Positions 1-4,820 of a stretch of DNA of 6,268 bases are shown piece by piece. Both the position numbers and the translations under genes were made by a program. The stretch comes from an uncultured Trueperaceae bacterium (GTDB lineage: Bacteria; Deinococcota; Deinococci; Deinococcales; Trueperaceae). The notes beneath the pieces are model-generated. The model did not search any database, was not told the origin of the DNA, and saw only the letters and a program-made list of their open reading frames with translations. The stretch is taken from contig CALDPK010000076.1 of NCBI GenBank assembly GCA_937911855.1, positions 1 through 6,268 on the forward strand, in the 5' to 3' direction. Within the stretch, counting starts at the first letter, position 1, and each line of letters starts with the position of its first letter.

Positions 1-605
1 GTGATGGCAACGAGCGGTCCGTCCTGCACGTGATCCGGCAGGCGCGCCCGCTCGGCCATGATGCGCACGGCGTCGACGGCGGTGTTGCCGGTCACCACCA
101 TGCGGTCGGTCAGCTTCCCTTCGCGCAGCAGGTTGTCGCGCGCCAGCGGCGTGGGCGGCAGTTCAAGGTCGGTGAGCACGTCAGTGAGGCGCCGGTTGGC
201 TTCCTCGGGGAACGGTTCGCGCATGTTGTGTGAGCGGAGGCCTGCTTCGACGTGGCCGACGGGGATGCCTTCCAGGAACGCCGCGAACGCCACGGCGAAG
301 GTGGTGCTGGTGTCGCCGTGGACGAGCACGTAATCAAGCTCGAGTTCGCGCACCATGGCTGCAGCGGCCGGGATGATGCGGCCTGACAGCTCGGCAAGTC
401 CCTGCCGTTCGGTCATGACGTTCAGGTCGACCGCCGGCTTCAGGTTGAACAGGCTGAGCATCGAATCAAGCTGCTCACGGTGCTGACCGGTTACGGCAAC
501 GACCGGCTCAAGTCCTTCGACCTGCTCGAGGGCGTGGACAACGGGAGCCATCTTGCTGGCTTCCGGCCTGGTTCCGAAAGCTACGCCGACCCGTCTGGCC
601 GTCAT
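1..605 (-). CDS. wecB: UDP-N-acetylglucosamine 2-epimerase (non-hydrolysing), N-terminal part, cut by left window edge
   Basis: My translation of the minus strand from the ATG at 605 gives 201 residues with no stop before the edge; WecB proteins are usually about 370-380 residues, so this is roughly the N-terminal half. The enzyme interconverts UDP-GlcNAc and UDP-ManNAc in the cytoplasm, supplying ManNAc-type sugars for surface polysaccharide. Visible family motifs are GTRPEASKMAPV (residues 11-22), VTGQH (38-42), VHGDTSTTFA (95-104), HVEAGLRS (118-125) and PFPEEANRRLTD (131-142). Asp98, Glu120 and Glu134 line up with the active-site Asp95, Glu117 and Glu131 of E. coli WecB with a constant offset of 3. 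The start codon overlaps the stop of the upstream transferase gene as ATGA, so the two are probably translationally coupled. The family call is secure; which polymer it serves cannot be told from here. Confidence 0.93.
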   Translation of the reverse strand, partial: MTARRVGVAFGTRPEASKMAPVVHALEQVEGLEPVVAVTGQHREQLDSMLSLFNLKPAVDLNVMTERQGLAELSGRIIPAAAAMVRELELDYVLVHGDTSTTFAVAFAAFLEGIPVGHVEAGLRSHNMREPFPEEANRRLTDVLTDLELPPTPLARDNLLREGKLTDRMVVTGNTAVDAVRIMAERARLPDHVQDGPLVAI

Positions 606-1717
606 TGGGTCCCCGCCGCCAGTTCGCGCTCCATGCGGACTTCACGGAGCCTGAGCAGCACGACGGCGGCTATCAGCGTAACGGCCGAACCGACCGTGGT
701 GTACATCAGAAGTGGCGGCGTGGCTGACAGCAGCATGCCGAGGATGCCCAGTACCAGGGTGGCGGACCAGAGCACGAGGACGGTCAGGTTCTTGGAGCCG
801 GAGCGCACGCGGATCATGTCGTGCAGATGGTCGTTGGACGCCTGCACCGGACTTGCACCGCGCCTCATGCGCCGCAACGTGACCTGGGCGATGTTCACAA
901 CCGGCAGTGCCAGGACCAGTATCGGCGCGGCGACGGTCACCGCAGCCGTCATCTTGAGTGCACCGAGGACGCTGACTGCCGCCAGCACGTAACCGATCAT
1001 GTAGGCTCCGCTGTCACCCATCGTGATCTTGGCGGGACTGAAGTTGTGGCGCAGGAACCCGAGTGACGCGCCGGCGAGCGCGGCCAGCAGCAGCACTGAC
1101 GCACCCCTGTCGCCGAACTGCAGGGCGACTGCCAGCAGGCACATGCTGGAAATCGCGGCAATGCCGCTGGACAGACCGTCGAGCCCGTCTATGAAGTTGA
1201 AGGCGTTGGTGAAGCCGACCACCCACAGCACCGTGATGATGATGCTCAGCATCTCCGGCACGAAGACGTAGCCGGTGCCGGACAGGAAGTTGGTGAAGAA
1301 CTCTATCCGCACGCCGTTCAGGACCAGGATGCCGGCTGCGACGAACTGGGTGGCGAGCCGCATGAACGGCGGTATCTCCCACATGTCGTCCATGAAGCCG
1401 ACCAGTGCCACGAGGCAGCCGCCGAGCACGATGGCGAGCAGCTCCACCCGGAAGCCGTCGAGCAGGTCGGGCCGGATGAGGAAGCCGGCCATGATAGCCA
1501 GCAGGAAACCCGCCAGGATGCCGAGCCCGCCGATGTTGGGCACTTTGCCGGTATGGACGCGCTGGCCAGTGCCGTGGCCTTCGCCGCCATGCTGGACGGC
1601 GCCTATCCTCAGGGCGAAGTCGCGCACCTTGGGTATCAGGAGCACGACGGTAACGACTGCGATTCCGAAGGCCACTACGGCCATTGCGAGTACGGGAAAT
1701 ATGCTGCTTTCTGCCAC
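602..1717 (-). CDS. wecA: WecA/TagO/MraY-family undecaprenyl-phosphate sugar-1-phosphate transferase
   Basis: Polytopic membrane protein of 371 residues from the chosen GTG start, the usual length for the family, which transfers a sugar 1-phosphate (GlcNAc-1-P in WecA) from its UDP carrier to polyprenyl phosphate on the cytoplasmic face. The frame stays open back to a GTG at 1801. I prefer the GTG at 1717 because a purine-rich GGGGGAGAGGCAGGA element ends 7 bases before it, because it falls just ahead of the first hydrophobic segment, and because a promoter appears to overlap the longer extension. Counting from 1717, motifs are VPNIGGLG (59-66), FMDDMWE (108-114, paired Asp110/Asp111 for Mg2+), NAFNFIDGLDGLSSG (171-185) and ITMGDSGA (231-238). 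The cytoplasmic histidine motif reads NDHLHD (295-300) instead of the usual HLHH or HIHH. About ten hydrophobic segments are visible. The adjoining wecB supports a WecA-like role; TagO-type or other polyprenyl sugar transferase specificity remains possible. Confidence 0.88.
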   Translation of the reverse strand: MAESSIFPVLAMAVVAFGIAVVTVVLLIPKVRDFALRIGAVQHGGEGHGTGQRVHTGKVPNIGGLGILAGFLLAIMAGFLIRPDLLDGFRVELLAIVLGGCLVALVGFMDDMWEIPPFMRLATQFVAAGILVLNGVRIEFFTNFLSGTGYVFVPEMLSIIITVLWVVGFTNAFNFIDGLDGLSSGIAAISSMCLLAVALQFGDRGASVLLLAALAGASLGFLRHNFSPAKITMGDSGAYMIGYVLAAVSVLGALKMTAAVTVAAPILVLALPVVNIAQVTLRRMRRGASPVQASNDHLHDMIRVRSGSKNLTVLVLWSATLVLGILGMLLSATPPLLMYTTVGSAVTLIAAVVLLRLREVRMERELAAGTQ

Positions 1718-1771
1718 TGCCGAGTCCTGCCTCTCCCCCGGGCGGTCGTAAGACCGTGCCTTATCTTGCAC

Positions 1772-1801
1772 ATCATACACACCCGCAGTGGCCGGAGTCA
1801 C
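1772..1801 (-). promoter_or_regulatory. Putative sigma70-like promoter of the wecA-wecB operon
   Basis: Read on the minus strand, GTGACT (1801-1796, 4 of 6 to TTGACA) is followed after 18 bases by TATGAT (1777-1772, 5 of 6 to TATAAT). Transcription would begin near 1765, leaving roughly a 50-base leader before the GTG at 1717. The upstream in-frame GTG at 1801 lies inside the -35 box, which argues against its use as a start. Assigned by eye only. Confidence 0.5.
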
Positions 1802-1833
1802 GCCGGCGGCAGGCGGGTACTGCCCTGTTCACA

Positions 1834-1863
1834 TTGCCTGCTGGCGCCGGTTGGGGTTATACT
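1834..1863 (+). promoter_or_regulatory. Putative promoter of tRNA-Ser
   Basis: TTGCCT (1834-1839, 4 of 6 to TTGACA) and TATACT (1858-1863, 5 of 6 to TATAAT) are separated by 18 bases. They are followed by a GC-rich discriminator (GCCGGACGC), of the kind seen at stringently controlled stable-RNA promoters. The start would be near 1870, about 49 bases ahead of the mature tRNA. It lies back to back with the putative wecA promoter, about 30 bases away. Confidence 0.5.
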
Positions 1864-1918
1864 GCCGGACGCACTTGCCCTGCGGATTCCTTGCTGGAAC
1901 CCCGGGCTGACTGAGCAC

Positions 1919-2010
<92 letters not shown>

Positions 2011-2020
2011 ATTGAACCGC

Positions 2021-2057
2021 AAGCCCCGGCAGCCGATGGTTGCCGGGGCTTCATTTT
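2021..2057 (+). terminator. Rho-independent terminator after tRNA-Ser
   Basis: A perfect 11-bp stem AAGCCCCGGCA (2021-2031) / TGCCGGGGCTT (2041-2051) encloses a 9-base loop and is followed by CATTTTG. It begins 13 bases after the tRNA CCA. The T run is short, but stem strength and position make the call firm. Confidence 0.88.
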
Positions 2058-2083
2058 GCTGCCCGCCTGCGCTGCACCCGCGT

Positions 2084-2089
2084 TATGAT
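2084..2089 (+). promoter_or_regulatory. Possible -10 element for upp
   Basis: TATGAT (5 of 6 to TATAAT) lies 39 bases ahead of the upp start codon and downstream of the tRNA-Ser terminator, which implies that upp needs its own promoter. No good -35 hexamer is seen at 16-18 bases upstream, so this is a weak call. Confidence 0.33.
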
Positions 2090-2127
2090 TCGCGGAAGCC
2101 ATTCACTGGCATCGGAGGGACCTTTCT

Positions 2128-2757
2128 GTGAAAAACGTGATTGTCAGCGATCACCCGCTGGTGCAGCACAAACTCTCGATCCTCCGGGACGTCAATACCA
2201 GCGTCCGCGACTTCAGGGAGCTGTGCGCGGAACTGAGCATGCTGCTGGCGTTCGAGGCGATGCGTGACCTGCCCCTCGAGGACGCGGAAGTACAGACTCC
2301 TGTTGCGAAGGCTGACGTGCGCGTCCTGGCCGGCAAGAAGCTTGCCCTGGTGGGCGTGCTGCGGGCCGGACTGGTGATGGTGGACGGGCTGCTGAACCTG
2401 GTGCCCAACGCACGGGTGGGCCACATCGGCCTGTACCGTGACCACGAGACGCTGCAGCCGGTCGAGTACTTCAGGAAACTGCCTGGCGACATCAGTGAAC
2501 GCAGCGTCTTCGTGCTCGACCCGATGCTTGCAACGGGCGGCAGTGCGGCTGCTGCCCTGACCATCCTCAAGGAAGCGGGTGCCCGGAGCATCAAGCTGCT
2601 GTGCATCATCGGCGCCCCCGAAGGTGTGGCCAGGGTGCGCGAAGCCCACGCTGACGTGGACATCATCCTGGCAGGACTGGACGGGGGCCTCAACGAGCAG
2701 GGATACATCGTGCCAGGCCTGGGCGACGCCGGCGACAGGATCTACGGCACCCGCTGA
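2128..2757 (+). CDS. upp: Uracil phosphoribosyltransferase
   Basis: A 209-residue protein, the typical length of Upp (208 in E. coli). It converts uracil and PRPP into UMP and pyrophosphate in the cytoplasm, the key step of uracil salvage. Family marks run the whole length: HPLVQHKLSILRD near the N-terminus (9-21), GVLRAGLVMVDG (76-87), the PRPP-binding loop DPMLATGGS (131-139), APEGV (163-167) and the uracil-binding C-terminal segment GYIVPGLGDAGDRIYGT (192-208). The start is GTG, supported by GGAGG at 2114-2118, 9 bases upstream, and the protein aligns with the family from its first residues. It stands alone between the tRNA-Ser terminator and the shared terminator at 2781-2815; no uracil permease or other pyrimidine gene is adjacent. 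Nothing looks broken or unusual. Confidence 0.97.
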   Translation: MKNVIVSDHPLVQHKLSILRDVNTSVRDFRELCAELSMLLAFEAMRDLPLEDAEVQTPVAKADVRVLAGKKLALVGVLRAGLVMVDGLLNLVPNARVGHIGLYRDHETLQPVEYFRKLPGDISERSVFVLDPMLATGGSAAAALTILKEAGARSIKLLCIIGAPEGVARVREAHADVDIILAGLDGGLNEQGYIVPGLGDAGDRIYGTR

Positions 2758-2780
2758 AGGCGCAGGCACGGGTGACGAAA

Positions 2781-2815
2781 AAGAGGATGGAAGCAGTGAA
2801 AGCTTCCATCCTCTT
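2781..2815. terminator. Bidirectional rho-independent terminator between upp and the tRNA-Gln genes
   Basis: A perfect 14-bp stem AAGAGGATGGAAGC (2781-2794) / GCTTCCATCCTCTT (2802-2815) encloses a 7-base loop. On the minus strand it is followed by a T run (bases 2782-2778 read TTTTT), making it a strong terminator for the tRNA-Gln block, starting 9 bases beyond the tRNA 3' end. On the plus strand it lies 23 bases after the upp stop, but its T tract is poor, so termination of upp is probably weaker. Confidence 0.9.
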
Positions 2816-2824
2816 CGTGCTGCA

Positions 2825-2898
2825 TGGCTGGCCCACAGGGATTCGAACCCCGACCGACCGGACCAAAACCGGGTGTCCTACCATTAGACTATGGGCCA
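2825..2898 (-). tRNA. tRNA-Gln, anticodon TTG
   Basis: A 74-nt tRNA with encoded CCA (2827-2825). The acceptor stem TGGCCCA/TGGGCCA is fully paired, with a weak U1-A72 first pair and discriminator G73 (base 2828); both are known GlnRS identity elements in E. coli. The anticodon loop TTTTGGT carries anticodon TTG at 2866-2864, reading CAA and, by wobble, CAG. The anticodon stem has four GC pairs plus a C27-U43 mismatch. The T arm is CGGGG-TTCGAAT-CCCTG. It is the second, promoter-distal gene of the pair and sits directly ahead of the terminator. Confidence 0.97.
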
Positions 2899-2902
2899 CC
2901 GT

Positions 2903-3007
2903 TCGCAACCGGGCCAGTTGGCTGGCCCACAGGGATTCGAACCCCGACCGACCGGACCAGAACCGGGTGTCCTACCATTAGACTATGGGCCAACGCCCCG
3001 GTTGCGA
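2903..3007. repeat. 11-bp perfect inverted repeat bracketing tRNA-Gln(CTG)
   Basis: TCGCAACCGGG at 2903-2913 and its exact reverse complement CCCGGTTGCGA at 2997-3007 flank the tRNA, 5 bases beyond its 3' end and 4 bases before its 5' end. In the precursor RNA, leader and trailer could pair and extend the acceptor stem region. The other tRNA-Gln has no such pairing of its own. Confidence 0.75.
2919..2992 (-). tRNA. tRNA-Gln, anticodon CTG
   Basis: A 74-nt tRNA with encoded CCA (2921-2919). It is identical to the downstream tRNA-Gln(TTG) at every position except base 2960 (C on the minus strand instead of T), which is anticodon position 34. The loop is TTCTGGT and the anticodon is CTG at 2960-2958, restricted to CAG codons. 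It is the promoter-proximal gene, separated from its partner by 20 bases, and both are presumably cut from one precursor. An 11-bp inverted repeat brackets it. Confidence 0.97.
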
Positions 3008-3056
3008 CTGACTGCCAGCGTTCCGCCAGGAGCGGACGTGCTGCAGACAGATAAGG

Positions 3057-3086
3057 ATTCTACCGCCGGGCCGGCGCAACCGTCAA
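3057..3086 (-). promoter_or_regulatory. Strong sigma70-like promoter for the tRNA-Gln pair
   Basis: Read on the minus strand, TTGACG (3086-3081, 5 of 6) and TAGAAT (3062-3057, 5 of 6) are 18 bases apart. The start would be near 3050, about 58 bases ahead of the first mature tRNA. It is the best promoter match in the window. A 13-base GC palindrome (3064-3076) fills most of the spacer. The -35 box lies only 15 bases past the stop codon of the dehydrogenase gene. Confidence 0.75.
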
Positions 3087-3101
3087 GGTGAGCGCTGACG
3101 C

Positions 3102-3932
3102 TCAGCGGGCTTCACCGTAATCGAAGAATCCCCGGCCGGTCTTCCGGCCCAGCAGGCCGGCGTCCACGAGCCGGCGCAGCGACTGCGGAGCCAGGAACCT
3201 TTCACCCAGAGCCTCGTGCATGCCGTCGGCGATGAACAGTACCGTGTCAAGCCCGACGTAATCAGCCAGCTCGAGCGGGCCCATCGGGTGATTCAGCCCG
3301 AGTTTCACGGCAAGGTCAAGGTCCTCGCCCGTCGCGACGCCTTCCTCGTGCAGCCGGATCGCCTCGAGCAGCAGCGCGGCCAGCAGCCTGGTAGTCACGA
3401 ACCCCTGGCGGTCAGCCACCGTGACTACGGTCTTGCCGCAGCGTTCAGCGAGTTCCCGGGTCGCCTGCAGGGTTTCATCCGAACTGTGAACCGCCCGGAC
3501 CATCTCGACGAGTTTCATGCGTTCCGGCGGGTTGAACCAGTGCATGCCGACCACCTTCGCTGGCCGCAGGGTCGCTCCGGCCAGGACGGTGATCGACAGC
3601 TCACTGGTGTTGCTCGCCAGGATGGCGTGTGCGGGCGCGAACCGGTCGAGCTCACGGAAGATCTGCCGTTTGAGTTCCAGCTGCTCGGGCACCGCTTCGA
3701 TGACGAAGTCGACGTTGTTTACCGCCTCGCTCAGGTTCAGGTGCAGCTTCAGCCTGGACTGTGCCGCGGCGTCGGCCCGGCGGGTGATGCGCAGGCGAGC
3801 TTTCTCCAGCGCGTCGCCTGCCGGGTCGAACAGGTCCACCTGCAGTCCGGCCTGCAGGAGCTGGACCGCGATGCCGCCGCCCATCGTGCCGGCGCCAACT
3901 ACCGCGACCCGGCCAATCTTCGTTTCGGGCAT
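3102..3932 (-). CDS. 3-hydroxyacyl-CoA dehydrogenase (3-hydroxybutyryl-CoA dehydrogenase family)
   Basis: A single-function NAD-dependent dehydrogenase of the Hbd/PaaH/FadB2 type, oxidising 3-hydroxyacyl-CoA to 3-ketoacyl-CoA (or the reverse) in fatty-acid, butanoate or aromatic-acid metabolism. I chose the ATG at 3932 (276 residues) because GGAGGT (3942-3937) sits 4 bases upstream; an ATG at 3950 adds six residues with a weaker GAGG site. From 3932, the Rossmann motif VGAGTMGGGIA spans residues 12-22, with acidic Asp36 for the NAD ribose, then VIEAVPE (77-83), SNTS (107-110), MHWFNP (130-135), Glu143 and NHPMGPLELADYVGLDT (214-230). His131 and Glu143 have the 12-residue spacing of the catalytic pair. 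The Asn expected in GF-x-x-NR is Thr181 (GFVTTR). It probably shares a transcript with rsmJ, 25 bases upstream. Substrate chain length is unknown. Confidence 0.92.
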   Translation of the reverse strand: MPETKIGRVAVVGAGTMGGGIAVQLLQAGLQVDLFDPAGDALEKARLRITRRADAAAQSRLKLHLNLSEAVNNVDFVIEAVPEQLELKRQIFRELDRFAPAHAILASNTSELSITVLAGATLRPAKVVGMHWFNPPERMKLVEMVRAVHSSDETLQATRELAERCGKTVVTVADRQGFVTTRLLAALLLEAIRLHEEGVATGEDLDLAVKLGLNHPMGPLELADYVGLDTVLFIADGMHEALGERFLAPQSLRRLVDAGLLGRKTGRGFFDYGEAR

Positions 3933-3957
3933 TTCTACCTCCGCTGTCATGCAGCCT

Positions 3958-4662
3958 CTACTCTAGCTCTGCGGCGGCGCCCGCATAAAGGTCGAAGCGG
4001 ATGGTGCGGCCTTTCAGCCTGCCTGACGGTGGCACCGAGCCCAGGTCCTGACCCTTGAGAGGGCGCTTCACCACTACCCGCAGCAGTGCCGCGTCCCTGG
4101 CTGCGCGCAGCAGTTCTGCGTCGGCTCCATCCGCTGAGGAAAGCTCGTGGAACAGCCGCATCGCCTTGCGTTTGCCCGCTGTCTTCTTGCCGCCTTCGAA
4201 CATCGGGTCCAGGTAGACGACGTCAAACGGACCGCGGCCGGGCAGAAGCTTGCGGGCGTCTCCCAGCAGAAGTTCCATGCGGCCGGCAGCTGCAGCCAGG
4301 CGGGGTTCCCCGGCTGCGCGCCTCAGGCCGTCTTTCAGCAGCAGCCACGCCAGCGGTGACCGCTCCATGGCGGTCACCTGGCAGCCGGCGTGCGCCAGAT
4401 CGAACGCGTCTGCACCCATGCCGGCCGTGGCGTCTGCAACGTGCGGTGGCGGATTCCGGCCCGCGAGGGTGGCCCGCAGCAGCGGTGGCCGGCCGCTCGA
4501 GGGTTGCAGGTGCACGGAGAGCGTCTCACCGCCTTCAGTGACGAGTTCCAGCACCCCCTGAGCGACGCGCAGCGCGGCGCCGTGCTCTGCAAGGAAGTCG
4601 AGGCTGCCGGGCTCGAGCCCGTTCAGCAGCTCGGCTGCCAGCGCCTTATCTCCCTCGATCAT
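3958..4662 (-). CDS. rsmJ: 16S rRNA (guanine1516-N2)-methyltransferase, RsmJ family
   Basis: A 234-residue SAM-dependent methyltransferase, somewhat shorter than the 250 of E. coli RsmJ (YhiQ), which methylates G1516 of 16S rRNA on the small ribosomal subunit. The SAM-binding motif is DATAGMGADAF (77-87), followed by Glu100 at the end of the second strand, GDAR (134-137), the catalytic-region motif VVYLDPMF (148-155), VVVKRP (196-201) and a closing RFDLYAG (222-228). These follow RsmJ order and spacing closely. The segment ahead of motif I (about 50-75) lacks the glycine-rich FGGGRGE-like stretch of E. coli RsmJ. The ATG at 4662 has no clear Shine-Dalgarno, and no in-frame alternative looks better. 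It is the first gene of the minus-strand block and is divergent from gabT, with 158 bases between the start codons. Confidence 0.88.
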   Translation of the reverse strand: MIEGDKALAAELLNGLEPGSLDFLAEHGAALRVAQGVLELVTEGGETLSVHLQPSSGRPPLLRATLAGRNPPPHVADATAGMGADAFDLAHAGCQVTAMERSPLAWLLLKDGLRRAAGEPRLAAAAGRMELLLGDARKLLPGRGPFDVVYLDPMFEGGKKTAGKRKAMRLFHELSSADGADAELLRAARDAALLRVVVKRPLKGQDLGSVPPSGRLKGRTIRFDLYAGAAAELE

Positions 4663-4682
4663 GACCGCATGCTACCGCGTGC

Positions 4683-4722
4683 TAACATCGATAGTTGAGA
4701 ACAGGTTCAGGCTTCGTATCGA
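4683..4722 (+). promoter_or_regulatory. Possible promoter region of gabT
   Basis: The best candidate is TTGAGA (4695-4700, 5 of 6) with TATCGA (4717-4722, 4 of 6) at a 16-base spacing. A second option uses TAACAT at 4683-4688 with ATGACC at 4661-4666. Either leaves a leader of about 90-125 bases ahead of the gabT start, containing a 6-bp hairpin (TCGGGG 4730-4735 / CCCCGA 4743-4748). The region is shared with the divergent rsmJ start, for which I saw no convincing promoter. Confidence 0.32.
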
Positions 4723-4820
4723 AAGCCAATCGGGGATTTCACCCCCGAAGCACAGGCAGACTGCAGATTCCTTTTTCGATGACTGCCGTCTGGGAGTGCT
4801 GGAACCCAGGGAGGTCAAAG

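Noticed and set aside
2083..2769. Long minus-strand frame (228 codons) opposite upp
   Set aside because: It mirrors the upp coding frame in GC-rich DNA, crosses the upp promoter and start, and has no recognisable domain.
2825..2992. 74-base direct repeat considered as phage or island attachment sites, or a CRISPR-like unit
   Set aside because: The repeat coincides exactly with the mature tRNA boundaries and only 20 bases lie between copies, with no integrase and no further repeats.
2772..3091. Overlapping plus-strand frames across the tRNA-Gln pair with peptides such as HRDSNPDRPDQNRVSYH repeated twice
   Set aside because: These are antisense translations of two near-identical tRNA genes, a well-known source of spurious repeated proteins.
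3216..4058. Long plus-strand frame (280 codons) opposite the dehydrogenase gene and the end of rsmJ
   Set aside because: Antisense shadow of two well-supported genes; composition is Arg/Gln/His-rich without family signal.
4695..4820. N-terminal extension of the aminotransferase by 42 codons
   Set aside because: The frame happens to be open, but the extension has no family similarity, and the ATG at 4821 carries a strong Shine-Dalgarno.
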